This document shows, piece by piece, positions 15,592-23,926 of a stretch of 64,000 nucleotides of DNA. The position numbers and the translations under genes were made by a program. The DNA is from Eubacterium sp. (GTDB taxonomy: Bacteria > Bacillota > Clostridia > Oscillospirales > Acutalibacteraceae), in the NCBI GenBank assembly GCA_017446095.1, contig JAFSRN010000018.1, forward strand, positions 1 through 64,000. Reading direction: 5' to 3'. The first letter of the stretch is position 1. Each line of letters opens with the position of its first letter. The notes under the pieces were generated by a model that saw only the letters and a program-made list of their open reading frames with translations, did no database searches and was not told where the DNA came from.

Positions 15592-16302
15592 ATGTTAGAA
15601 GCATTAAAAAAAGAAGTTTTTGAAGCAAACTTAAAGCTTGTTGAATACGGACTTGTTGTGCTTACTTGGGGTAACGTGTCGGGTATAGACAGGGAAAAGG
15701 GACTGTTTGTCATCAAGCCGTCGGGCGTGCCTTACAGCACTATGACTGCTGACGATATGGTGGTTATGGATCTGGACGGCAACAAGGTTGAGGGCGACCT
15801 CAATCCGTCGTCTGATACGCCTACTCACCTTGAGCTTTACAGGAGGTTTGCCGATATCGGCGGCATTGTTCACACCCACTCCGCGTGGGCTTGCTCGTGG
15901 GCGCAGGCAGGGCGCGATATCCCTGCTTACGGCACCACTCACGCCGATTTTGCAAACGGATTTGTACCCTGCACAAGGGGACTTTCGAGCGACGAGGTTT
16001 ACGGCGAGTACGAACTCAACACCGGCAAGGTTATTGTTGAGGAGTTTGCAAAGCGCGGCATCGAGCCTTCGGAATGTCCTGCGGTGCTCATTCACCGTCA
16101 CGGTCCGTTTACCTGGGGCAAAAACGCCTTTGCAGCGGTAGACAACGCGCTGATTCTTGAGGAAGTTGCAAAAATGGCTTACCGCACGGAAGCCGTGGCT
16201 TCGCTTAACGACGCGTCGGATATCGGTATTGAGGACTATCTGCTCAACAAGCATTATCAGCGCAAGCACGGCAAAAACGCCTACTACGGTCAGGGCAAAT
16301 AA
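15592..16302 (+). CDS. araD: L-ribulose-5-phosphate 4-epimerase
   Basis: A class II aldolase-type Zn enzyme that converts L-ribulose 5-phosphate to D-xylulose 5-phosphate, feeding the pentose phosphate pathway. It has 236 residues (family about 230). Visible are [17 protein letters not shown], the phosphate-binding [11 protein letters not shown], the [14 protein letters not shown] stretch, the metal-ligand pair in [10 protein letters not shown], and the third ligand in [11 protein letters not shown]. It begins 11 bases after araA and ends the operon. The downstream gap carries no clear terminator before the thiT promoter. Confidence 0.97.
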   Translation: MLEALKKEVFEANLKLVEYGLVVLTWGNVSGIDREKGLFVIKPSGVPYSTMTADDMVVMDLDGNKVEGDLNPSSDTPTHLELYRRFADIGGIVHTHSAWACSWAQAGRDIPAYGTTHADFANGFVPCTRGLSSDEVYGEYELNTGKVIVEEFAKRGIEPSECPAVLIHRHGPFTWGKNAFAAVDNALILEEVAKMAYRTEAVASLNDASDIGIEDYLLNKHYQRKHGKNAYYGQGK

Positions 16303-16371
16303 TCTGCCGGTAAACACAATATTTTTACATTAACAAACTTAAAAAAATGTCAAAATTTTGTCAAACCGTAA

Positions 16372-16400
16372 TTGACAAATTATTACCGTAGCGGTAATAT
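16372..16400 (+). promoter_or_regulatory. Promoter of thiT
   Basis: TTGACA (16372-16377) and TAATAT (16395-16400) with a 17-bp spacer. The spacer region contains ATTACC-GTAGC-GGTAAT (16382-16398), a small palindrome of unknown meaning. Confidence 0.65.
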
Positions 16401-16404
16401 TATT

Positions 16405-16487
16405 TTTAGTGGGGTGCTTTGCACAGGCAATGCTGAGATTATACCCATAAGCAGTCCGGTAATGCGGATTGTGTAAAGGCATAACGA
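16405..16487 (+). ncRNA. TPP riboswitch (THI element)
   Basis: The conserved GGGGTGC (16411-16417) and TGCTGAGATTATACCC (16431-16446) form the pyrimidine-sensing half. GTCCGGTAATGCGGATTG and GTGTAAAGGC follow as the pyrophosphate-sensing half. It lies directly upstream of thiT. A GCCCCGTGA-TT-TCACGGGGC hairpin (16489-16510) follows without a T run and ends 20 bases before the SD, so translational control is more likely than termination (inference). Confidence 0.85.
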
Positions 16488-16537
16488 AAGCCCCGTGATT
16501 TCACGGGGCGTATACTATTTATAAGAAGGAGGAAGGT

Positions 16538-17233
16538 ATGGCTAAAGGTAGAAAAACTAATATTCTTACTATAACCGGTGTGCTTCTGGCACTTGGCTTA
16601 ATTCTGTCGTTTATCAAGATTTTTGAGTGGCCTTTCGGCGGCTCAATCACACTTGCAAGTATGGTGCCGGTCATCATTTTAGGCTACAAATACGGTCCGC
16701 GCTGGGGCGTGTTTGCCGCATTTATGTTCAGCATACTGCAGGCAGTGCTCGGCGCAACTACCACGCAGGCTTTTGCAGGAATGTACGACCCGTCAAATGT
16801 TAACGGCTCTATTGGTAAAATTGTGCTTATGGCTGCGCTCGACTATATCGTTGCGTTCACCGTGCTCGGATTTTCAGGTTTATTCAGGGATAAAATCAAT
16901 AACGACACAGTTGCAATTACTCTGGGCGCCGTTTTTGTAATGATACTCAGATATGCGGCTCACTTTGTTTCGGGCTTCCTGCTCTGGGGCGACTATGCAA
17001 AGGAATTCTTTGTTGGTCTTACGGACACGTTTACCGAAGGCAGTAAAATGGACGCATTTGCAACTACAATCACAAACAGCGTTATCGGTCATCACGAGGG
17101 GCAGTATCTTGCGGAAATCTATTCGTTTGTATACAACGGCTTCTATATGATTCCGGAAATAATTATTACCGTTATCGTTCTTGTGGTTCTTATGTCTATC
17201 CCGCCGATTAACAGAAGCATTGTAAAAGAATAA
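16538..17233 (+). CDS. thiT: Thiamine ECF transporter S component ThiT
   Basis: A 231-residue membrane protein with six predicted transmembrane segments. It is the substrate-binding subunit that delivers thiamine through the shared EcfAAT energising module. It shows the S-component start ITGVLLALGLILSFIKIFEWPFGGSITLASM, the PVIILGYKYGPRWGVFAAF helix typical of ThiT (YuaJ), and a long periplasm-side loop at about 135-185. GAAGGAGGAAGG lies ahead of the ATG. The TPP riboswitch immediately upstream supports thiamine as the ligand and predicts repression when thiamine pyrophosphate is abundant. Confidence 0.93.
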   Translation: MAKGRKTNILTITGVLLALGLILSFIKIFEWPFGGSITLASMVPVIILGYKYGPRWGVFAAFMFSILQAVLGATTTQAFAGMYDPSNVNGSIGKIVLMAALDYIVAFTVLGFSGLFRDKINNDTVAITLGAVFVMILRYAAHFVSGFLLWGDYAKEFFVGLTDTFTEGSKMDAFATTITNSVIGHHEGQYLAEIYSFVYNGFYMIPEIIITVIVLVVLMSIPPINRSIVKE

Positions 17234-17342
17234 TCCAGTGTATTAAGTGCTATAAAGCACTTGATATAACCCCACGGCATCCTCTGCGCAAGCGGGGGAT
17301 GTTTCACTTTTACTGTCCACCGTCCACTGTACACTGTCCACT

Positions 17343-17373
17343 AAAAAAGGTCCTCTCTTGAGGACCTTTTTTT
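17343..17373. terminator. Bidirectional terminator between thiT and the GH25 gene
   Basis: AAAAAAGGTCCTC-TCTT-GAGGACCTTTTTTT. The minus-strand gene's stop codon abuts it. The preceding bases (17300-17342) carry CTGTCCACCGTCCACTG tandem words and an AGTGCT-ATAA-AGCACT hairpin at 17245-17260. Confidence 0.88.
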
Positions 17374-19246
17374 ACTTAACATTAACAACTAACTTATCGC
17401 TCCAGTTAGAGTATATTTTTTTGTCGCCGTACTTTTTGAACGAGCGCACACGCACGTAGTACTTTTTGCCTGACTTTGCAGTTTTAAGGTGCTTTTGAAC
17501 GGTGTCGGCTTTGTTCACGTTAACCGTAAGGTAGTTCGATTTAAACGTCTTTGACGTACTCCACATAACCTGGTATCCGCTTGCGCCGGAAGCCTTTTTC
17601 CACTTAACCGTGATATGCTTAACCGAGTTGGAAGCCGCAGAGCGTATAACCGGCGTTGATGGGCTTGTGTAAGCAGTGTAGCCCTCGCTCATTTCGCCCG
17701 CAAGCTTGTTGCCGTTTTCCATCACCTTAACGGCGCGGATTCTGTATGTGTGCCTTGTGTTCATCTTTAAGCCGGTAAGCGTAATGTGGTTCCTGCTTGC
17801 GCGCTTAACAAATTCGTATTTCTGCAGGTTGTAGTTGAGTTCGTAAACCTCAAAGTAGCTTGCATAGTCCTGCGCTGCCCACTGCAGGCGCACGCTGGTA
17901 TTGTTGTTGGTTGTCTTTTTAACAGATGTAACCTTGCCCGGCGTTGCAGTCATCTCAACAGGCGTGTCGTACTTGCCCACATAGTTTTTGCCGTTTACCG
18001 CCTTTACTGCAGCCACGCGGATTTTAACGCTCTCGCTCGGCGCAATTCCGTCAAGCGTGTACTGTGTGTTTGCCGTGTGCGTAACGGTAACATACTTGCT
18101 GCCGTTGTAGCGCTGGATGCGGTACTTCGTCGCGTCTGCGTGTGCGTTCCACTGGAACGTAACGCTGTTTGTTGAACGGTTTGTCTGCACAAGGTTTGAA
18201 ACCTTTGTAGGCACAATGTTAAACGCCTTGCGGATCTCTCGGCAGTTTTCGTAATCATTAACGCCCACAACAGTGATGTAAGCGGTGCCGATTTCTCTGT
18301 TATTCTCGTACTTAACGTAGTAATCCTCGCCCTTAACAAGCGTTGTGCCGCCGGCTGTAACCTTGGGGCTGGGCTTGATGTTGCTGCCTGTGTAAGCGCG
18401 GGAGGCGATGTCCTCAACCTCAAGCTTGCCGCCTGACATAATGTCCTTCATCGGCTCTTCGTAAAGGAAGTTACTGTCTACGTAAGTGCTTATGCCGTTA
18501 ACCTTGCCGGATGCGGAATACTGCCACATCTGCATATTGCCTGCGTACGACGTGCAGCCGTATCTGCCGGTTGAGCTGTTGTAGCTTGTGTAGTGCGCAT
18601 TCCAGATGCAGTACTTGCTGTCAAGATCCTTGTAATTATACTTATTGTTTAAAAAGTCTGTGTTTGAATAAACACCGGGGACGTAGCCGAGTTTTTCAAT
18701 CTGATTGCAGTACGCCTGAACAATGGCGGTCATTTTTGCTTTTGGCAGCTTGCCCGCGTTATACGCGCTGTCAAGCCTGCCGTCGGAAACGCCTGCAAAT
18801 TCGTAGTCAAAGAACACCGGCAAATCGGGTACTCTTGAGCCGATTAACTGCGCTGTGTAGTTTGCCTCCGCAACAGCCTCAGCCTCGCTTATAGCCTGCG
18901 AATAAAAGTAAACGCCGATTCTGATGCCCTGCTTTTTCGCCGCGGTGTAATATGTGTCAAAGCGCGTGTCCTTTGCAAGCGAGCCGCTTTTGCCGTAGCC
19001 TCTGTAGCCTGCGCGCAGTATCACAAAGTTAACGCCTGCGCTTTTAACCTTGGCAAAGTCAATCTCGCCGTTGTGTACGGAAAGGTCAAGCCCGTGCGCC
19101 ACCGTGTACGATGTAAGCCTTGCAGGCTGATTGTAGTTTGCCTTAACAAACGGGCTGTATGTGTAGCTTGCCGCAAACGCCGTTGTTGTTACAGATAGCA
19201 GCAACACCAGCGTAAGTATAAATGATATTATTCTGTGTTTTTTCAT
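17372..19246 (-). CDS. Secreted GH25 lysozyme with Ig-like and fibronectin type III domains
   Basis: This 624-residue protein has a signal peptide (residues 1-25, ending FAA). The GH25 muramidase barrel (about 50-265) keeps the family Asp in GLDLSVHNGEIDF and the Asp-Glu pair in VFFDYEFAG. It ends with MWQYSASGKVNGI as in this family. It is followed by a small beta domain (about 275-345, YVKYENNREIGTAYITVVG) and three fibronectin type III repeats (about 350-440, 440-535, 535-624). It cleaves peptidoglycan beta-1,4 bonds outside the cell; FN3 domains probably bind wall or glycan. AAGGAC precedes the ATG. It is the second gene after another GH25 gene, 26 bases apart. Confidence 0.92.
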   Translation of the reverse strand: MKKHRIISFILTLVLLLSVTTTAFAASYTYSPFVKANYNQPARLTSYTVAHGLDLSVHNGEIDFAKVKSAGVNFVILRAGYRGYGKSGSLAKDTRFDTYYTAAKKQGIRIGVYFYSQAISEAEAVAEANYTAQLIGSRVPDLPVFFDYEFAGVSDGRLDSAYNAGKLPKAKMTAIVQAYCNQIEKLGYVPGVYSNTDFLNNKYNYKDLDSKYCIWNAHYTSYNSSTGRYGCTSYAGNMQMWQYSASGKVNGISTYVDSNFLYEEPMKDIMSGGKLEVEDIASRAYTGSNIKPSPKVTAGGTTLVKGEDYYVKYENNREIGTAYITVVGVNDYENCREIRKAFNIVPTKVSNLVQTNRSTNSVTFQWNAHADATKYRIQRYNGSKYVTVTHTANTQYTLDGIAPSESVKIRVAAVKAVNGKNYVGKYDTPVEMTATPGKVTSVKKTTNNNTSVRLQWAAQDYASYFEVYELNYNLQKYEFVKRASRNHITLTGLKMNTRHTYRIRAVKVMENGNKLAGEMSEGYTAYTSPSTPVIRSAASNSVKHITVKWKKASGASGYQVMWSTSKTFKSNYLTVNVNKADTVQKHLKTAKSGKKYYVRVRSFKKYGDKKIYSNWSDKLVVNVK

Positions 19247-19272
19247 TTAATCAGTCCTTGTCTGTAGTTTTG

Positions 19273-20076
19273 TTATTGATACCAGTAGTCCGTGTCAACC
19301 GCAGTGCTAATGCCGTCAACCTTGCCCGATTCGGAAAACTGCCATATGTCATAGCTGCCGTCGTAGGTTACACTGTCGTTGTAATCGGCAACCCAGATAA
19401 CAGTGCCTTTAGGCAGGTTTTTTGGCTTGATTTGCGACTTATATATGTACGACGATGCATAAAGCGCGGGCATATATCCTGCGCGCTTAACCGTTTTGCA
19501 AAACGCTTTTGCCATATAGGTGCGCTCTTCTTCGGTAAGGTTTGCGTGAGCAAGCCTGCCCACGGGCTTTGAACCCGAATATGCGTACTCGAAGTCGAAA
19601 ACAAGCGGCAGCTCAACGTTGTACCCCCGAATGTGCCGAATCAGAAACTTCGCTTCCTCTTCCGCTTCCTTGGCGGTTATTGCCTGCGAGTAAATGTAAA
19701 CCCCATAGGGCACGCCGTATTTCTGCGCCTGCTTCATATTATACTTTGCTTTTTCGTCAAGAAAAATGTTGCCGTCGCCGTAGCCGCGGCAGCCAACTCT
19801 GATAAAAGCAAAATCGACTTTTTTTGAAACCTTTTCCCAATCGATTTTTCCGTTGTGCGACGAAACGTCTATACCGTAAGACCTCTCTTTGCCGAAGTCG
19901 TACATCTTTGGTGTGCGCGCGTAATGCACAATGCTTGTAAGCACCAGCACGTTAAGCAGTATAACGGCAATCGCTGTTATTATAACGGAAATTCGTGACT
20001 CTTTTGCGGTTTTGCGCCTGCCTTTTGACTTGCACTTGTTACCGGTATTTTTCTTTTTTGTAGTTTTTGTAGCCAT
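19273..20076 (-). CDS. Membrane-anchored GH25 lysozyme
   Basis: This 267-residue protein has a Lys-rich cytoplasmic start (1-27), one transmembrane helix (about 29-50, VIITAIAVILLNVLVLTSIV), and then a GH25 barrel with GIDVSSHNGKIDWEKV, FAFIRVGCRGYGDG and the catalytic Asp-Glu pair in VFDFEYA. The end DIWQFSESGKVDGI...VDTDYW is typical of GH25. It has no signal-peptide cleavage site, so it stays tethered. It is the first gene of a two-gene GH25 operon with the FN3-bearing secreted enzyme, suggesting paired wall remodelling by an anchored and a released muramidase (inference). Confidence 0.92.
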   Translation of the reverse strand: MATKTTKKKNTGNKCKSKGRRKTAKESRISVIITAIAVILLNVLVLTSIVHYARTPKMYDFGKERSYGIDVSSHNGKIDWEKVSKKVDFAFIRVGCRGYGDGNIFLDEKAKYNMKQAQKYGVPYGVYIYSQAITAKEAEEEAKFLIRHIRGYNVELPLVFDFEYAYSGSKPVGRLAHANLTEEERTYMAKAFCKTVKRAGYMPALYASSYIYKSQIKPKNLPKGTVIWVADYNDSVTYDGSYDIWQFSESGKVDGISTAVDTDYWYQ

Positions 20077-20101
20077 TTTGTAATTCCTTTATACAAATTG
20101 T

Positions 20102-20130
20102 ATTTTAGAGATAATGGTGCGACTTGTCAA
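20102..20130 (-). promoter_or_regulatory. Promoter of the GH25 pair
   Basis: TTGACA (20125-20130) and TAAAAT (20102-20107) on the minus strand, 17 bp apart. Confidence 0.7.
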
Positions 20131-20181
20131 CATATAAATTGAAAAATTAATAATTTTGGTAAATATTCATATCTTTTGTCT

Positions 20182-20210
20182 TTAAAACACAAAATGTTTG
20201 TGTTATAATC
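20182..20210 (+). promoter_or_regulatory. Promoter of the GH51-like gene with an overlapping operator-like palindrome
   Basis: TATAAT (20205-20210) with a weak -35 (TTTAAA, 20182-20187). The spacer is almost filled by AACACAAA-ATG-TTTGTGTT (20187-20205), a perfect 8-bp inverted repeat that a dimeric repressor could bind, blocking the promoter. Confidence 0.6.
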
Positions 20211-20240
20211 TATCTGTATTTTGAATAGACAGGTGAAAAA

Positions 20241-22607
20241 ATGAAAAAATTACTGTGTTTTTTACTCACAGCAATGCTGGTTTTAACGCCCTCCCTTGCG
20301 GCTTTTGCAGCCGAAGGCGACGGGAATATATTGACTGTAGGAACAACCGAATCTTCTCACGAGGTAAGCGAGCTGCTTTACGGCGTCGGGCTTGAGGATA
20401 TATCCTTTGCAGGCGACGGCGGACTGTCGGCAAACCTTATTAACAACAACTCTTTTGAGGATAGCGAAAAGCCTGAAAATGCGTGGGTTTTCGACCATAT
20501 CGGCGCGGTTCATTCGCAAAAGGACCCGCTTAATAAAAGCAATCCGAATTACGAAATGCTGACCTTTGACGGCGTCGGCACGCTTGAAAATCTCGGGTAT
20601 ACGGAAATATATGATTACAAATCATATAAGTACGACGATAATTCCGCGCAAAAGGGCGACATGGGCTTTCGTGAGGGCGTGGCGTACGATTTTTCGTGCT
20701 ACGTTAAGAATATCGACTTTGAGGGTACAATCAGCGTTTACCTCAACACCCGTGCAAACAAGGGCAACCTTGTGCAGATTTCCACAAACGGCATGGGCAA
20801 TACCGAGTGGACAAAGCTTACCGCTACGCTTAATTCAAAGGAAACTGCCGACGGCTCGCTTGTAATTGTGTTTGACGGCAAGGGCAGTTTGCAGTTCGAT
20901 TTTGCTTCGCTTGTTCCGCAGGACAGCTACGGCTACGGCAAGGACACTTGGAAGTATGTCAACCTGCGCAGCGATTTAGTTGAAGCAATCGGCAACCTCA
21001 ATCCGTCGTTTATCCGCTTCCCCGGCGGCTGCCTTGTTGAGGGCAAATCCGCAAGCGATCTCTATACGTGGAAGAATACTATCGGCAATCCTGCAGAGCG
21101 CAAGCAGGCGCAAAACGTGTGGGCAAACGGCAACGGCGGCAGGTACTATGTAAACAGCAATTCGCTCGGCTACCACGAGTATTTTCAGCTTTGCGAGGAC
21201 TTAAAGGCTGCGCCCGTTCCCGTTGTTAACGCAGGCATTGCGTGCCAGACAAAAAAATATAATGAGATTATCATCGCTCACAAAAAGCTCGATATGACCG
21301 CTAACGAGTGGACGGCGTATCTTGTAAGCGAATTCGGCTACAACGAGAAGGACGAAAAGGGGATGGCGGAATATACCGAGTATATTGAAAGCCTCGGCAT
21401 TGATTCCGAAAAGGCGTACGAAGCCGCTATTAAGGAAGTCGCTTTGACCCCCGGCACACCTGCTTTTGATAACTACGTTCACGACGTGCTCGACCTTGTG
21501 GAATACGCTTGCGGCGACGCGGAAACCTCGTACTGGGGTGCGCTGCGCGCTGCCAACGGGCACGAAACGCCGTTTGACCTCGAGTACCTTGCAATCGGCA
21601 ACGAAAACTGGGGCGAATACTACTTCCGCAATCTTGCCGCAATCTACAAGGCTGTTCACAAGGAATATCCCGAACTTAAAATTATCGTGTCCGCAGGGGC
21701 GGAAAAGGACGGCGCGGACTTCGATTCTTCATGGGCAGAGATAAAAGACGACTATGCGTCGGAAATTGCCGACGAGCATTACAGTGTAACTGATACCTGG
21801 CTGCTGGAAAACAGCAAGCGTTACGACAGTTACGAGCGCGACAGTACCGGCATCATGCTCGGCGCACTGGATGTTTACAGCGAGGATTCCGGCAAGATGA
21901 TTACCTCAACAAATATGGGCACAGCGGTTGCCGCAGGCGCGTATATGACTGCACTTGAGCGCAATAGCAACGTTGTAAAAATGGCGTGCCTTACCCCGAT
22001 GTTTGCCAAGGTCAACGCCAATTCTGCCGACAGAGCGCTTGTGTGGTTTGATTCGCAGGAACTTGCGTACAGCGCAAACTATTACATGCAGATGCTTTTT
22101 GCAAACAATGTAGGCACAGAGTATATTGATTCCACCTTCAGCGGTAGCGAGGATATCCGTCAGAGCGTAACTGTTGACGAAACTAAAAAGACCTTGTACG
22201 TCAAGCTGGTTAACACCGGCACAAAGCAGCGCGTTACGGTAAACCTCGGCAGCATTAAGGCAAGCGCCGCGTCACTGCAGAGTATGTCGCACAAATTCAC
22301 CTCCGCACCTAACGAAATCGGCAAGCAGCGCGTTGCGCCTGCCGAGGAAGAGGTGGAAATTGAAAACGAAAATGTTGTAAGCGTTCTGCTTGAGGGCAAC
22401 AGCGTTAACGTGCTGCGCATCGCTTATGACGGCGGCAGCGGCGACGGCTTTTATGCCCTGCCCAAAACGCTTGACACACAAACTAAATCGTACGTTCCCG
22501 CCAAGTCGGTTATAACGGTTATTGTTCTTTCCGTCTGCCTGCTCGGCGGTATGATTGCAGGATATATCATCTACGCAAAAGTTCTGTCAAAACGCAAGAA
22601 AGATTAA
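20241..22607 (+). CDS. Membrane-anchored GH51 (alpha-L-arabinofuranosidase)-like protein lacking the nucleophile
   Basis: This 788-residue protein has a signal peptide (1-23). The GH51 opening motif LLYGVGLEDISFAGDGGLSA is followed by a carbohydrate-binding-like beta domain (about 110-225), and the barrel includes SFIRFPGGCLVEG. The acid/base Glu is kept in LAIGNENWGEYY (near residue 454). Where active plant-type members read FVGEYA, this protein reads MLGALDVY (near 537-544), so the catalytic nucleophile Glu is replaced by Ala. The following MGTAVAAGAYMTALERNSNVV aligns the site securely. A C-terminal transmembrane helix (about 754-777) and KRKKD tail anchor it. It may bind arabinosyl substituents rather than hydrolyse them, or use another residue (inference). 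Confidence 0.85.
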   Translation: MKKLLCFLLTAMLVLTPSLAAFAAEGDGNILTVGTTESSHEVSELLYGVGLEDISFAGDGGLSANLINNNSFEDSEKPENAWVFDHIGAVHSQKDPLNKSNPNYEMLTFDGVGTLENLGYTEIYDYKSYKYDDNSAQKGDMGFREGVAYDFSCYVKNIDFEGTISVYLNTRANKGNLVQISTNGMGNTEWTKLTATLNSKETADGSLVIVFDGKGSLQFDFASLVPQDSYGYGKDTWKYVNLRSDLVEAIGNLNPSFIRFPGGCLVEGKSASDLYTWKNTIGNPAERKQAQNVWANGNGGRYYVNSNSLGYHEYFQLCEDLKAAPVPVVNAGIACQTKKYNEIIIAHKKLDMTANEWTAYLVSEFGYNEKDEKGMAEYTEYIESLGIDSEKAYEAAIKEVALTPGTPAFDNYVHDVLDLVEYACGDAETSYWGALRAANGHETPFDLEYLAIGNENWGEYYFRNLAAIYKAVHKEYPELKIIVSAGAEKDGADFDSSWAEIKDDYASEIADEHYSVTDTWLLENSKRYDSYERDSTGIMLGALDVYSEDSGKMITSTNMGTAVAAGAYMTALERNSNVVKMACLTPMFAKVNANSADRALVWFDSQELAYSANYYMQMLFANNVGTEYIDSTFSGSEDIRQSVTVDETKKTLYVKLVNTGTKQRVTVNLGSIKASAASLQSMSHKFTSAPNEIGKQRVAPAEEEVEIENENVVSVLLEGNSVNVLRIAYDGGSGDGFYALPKTLDTQTKSYVPAKSVITVIVLSVCLLGGMIAGYIIYAKVLSKRKKD

Positions 22608-22618
22608 GAGGTGTTATT

Positions 22619-23197
22619 ATGAAAAAACCGGTTATATACGCACTTTCAGGCGTTGTGGTTATCGGCTTGATTGCCGGCGGCTACTTCGCTTTCAGCAGCA
22701 ACGATAAAGGCGGCGCAACAACCACCGCGGTAACGGAAACCGAGTCAACCTCGGCAAGCACAACCGCCGCTTCCACAACGGCGCAGACCACTACGGAAAC
22801 CACTGCCGAAAGCACTACCGAAACCACCACACAAGCCGAATCCACCAAGGCGACCACCGCAGGGGATAAGTATGCTTTTGTAAGAAAGGGCGTTTACTAC
22901 CTCTTTGACGATTCCAAAACCGCATGCTACGCGCTGGCGTTTAAAAAAGACGGCAAGGTCAACGTTACGCAGTTTGACGAATCCAATATTGTTTACGAGG
23001 ATCCGCAGTACTACAAGGGCTACACCGAGTACACAATGGACGGCAACAAAATCGTTATTGCCAAAATGCCGGAAAGTGTGCTTGTTGATTCGCTCACTCT
23101 CACCGCGAAGGACGGCAACATTTACTACGGCAAAACCAAGCTCGAAAAGCACCCCGACGTTAAATTAGCATATGCCGCAGAGCATTTTAACAAGTAA
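22619..23197 (+). CDS. Membrane-anchored small extracellular protein with a Thr-rich linker
   Basis: This 192-residue protein is of no family I recognise. Residues 1-28 are a Lys start and one hydrophobic helix (VIYALSGVVVIGLIAGGYFAF) without a lipobox. A Thr/Ser/Glu-rich linker (about 33-80, repeats of TTETTAES) follows. The folded end (about 83-192) is rich in Tyr and alternating charged strands (KYAFVRKGVYYLFDDS and DGKVNVTQFDES), suggesting a small beta domain. It starts 11 bases after the GH51-like gene with AGAGGTG as SD, so the two are probably co-expressed at the cell surface. It could be a partner or unrelated. Confidence 0.75.
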   Translation: MKKPVIYALSGVVVIGLIAGGYFAFSSNDKGGATTTAVTETESTSASTTAASTTAQTTTETTAESTTETTTQAESTKATTAGDKYAFVRKGVYYLFDDSKTACYALAFKKDGKVNVTQFDESNIVYEDPQYYKGYTEYTMDGNKIVIAKMPESVLVDSLTLTAKDGNIYYGKTKLEKHPDVKLAYAAEHFNK

Positions 23198-23199
23198 TT

Positions 23200-23925
23200 A
23201 TGGATCAGTTTTCACGCTTTGAACTGCTTGTCGGCGGCGATGCGCTTGAACGGCTTAAACGCAGTCGTGTTGCCATATTCGGCATCGGCGGTGTGGGCGG
23301 CTACGCTGCGGAAGCGCTTGTGCGCTGCGGCGTCGGCACGGTTGATATTATTGATAAGGACAAGGTCAGCCTAACCAACCTCAACCGCCAGATTATCGCG
23401 CTGCATTCGACCGTAGGCAAAAGCAAGGTTGAGGTTATGAAGGCACGCCTGCTTGACATCAACCCTGACTGCACGGTTAACACTTACGAAATATTTTTCG
23501 GCGCGGATACCGAAGGCGACTTCGATTTTACTCAGTACGACTATGTTGTTGACGCGATTGACACGGTTGCCGCAAAGCTGCGCCTTGCAGAAATCTGCAC
23601 GGCAAACGGCGTGCCGATTATCTCGTCAATGGGTACGGGCAACAAGCTTGACCCTGCTAAACTTGAGGTTACGGATATCAGCAAAACGAGTTACGACGGG
23701 CTTGCGCGTGTTATGCGCAAGGAACTCGGCAAGCGCGGAATAAAGCACCTTACGGTTGTCTATTCGCCCGAACAGCCCGTTAAGCCTGACGAAAACGATG
23801 TGGCGCGCCTGCTCGACGCAGAAGATTTGCAAAAGCGCACCGTGCCTGCATCGTCGGCATTTGTGCCGCCGTGCGCAGGGCTGCTGCTCGCGTCAAAGGT
23901 CGTGCGCGACCTCGGGGGTGTGTGA
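23200..23925 (+). CDS. tcdA: tRNA threonylcarbamoyladenosine dehydratase
   Basis: This 241-residue E1-like (ThiF/HesA/MoeB) ATP-dependent enzyme cyclises t6A to ct6A at tRNA position 37. The nucleotide-binding motif is VAIFGIGGVGGYAAEALVRCG (about 25-45), followed by DIIDKDKVSLTNLNRQ. The AID motif VDAIDTVAAKL and the late FVPPCAGLLLAS segment distinguish TcdA from MoeB. It lacks Zn knuckles, as expected. The ATG at 23200 lies two bases after the previous stop and has no SD of its own, so it is likely translationally coupled. The next gene starts one base after its stop. Confidence 0.9.
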   Translation: MDQFSRFELLVGGDALERLKRSRVAIFGIGGVGGYAAEALVRCGVGTVDIIDKDKVSLTNLNRQIIALHSTVGKSKVEVMKARLLDINPDCTVNTYEIFFGADTEGDFDFTQYDYVVDAIDTVAAKLRLAEICTANGVPIISSMGTGNKLDPAKLEVTDISKTSYDGLARVMRKELGKRGIKHLTVVYSPEQPVKPDENDVARLLDAEDLQKRTVPASSAFVPPCAGLLLASKVVRDLGGV

Positions 23926-23926
23926 T

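Noticed and set aside
23756-23926. N-terminal extension of the TtcA-like protein
   Set aside because: It lies inside tcdA in another frame; homologues begin near MGRELSDLQLIERS at 23927.
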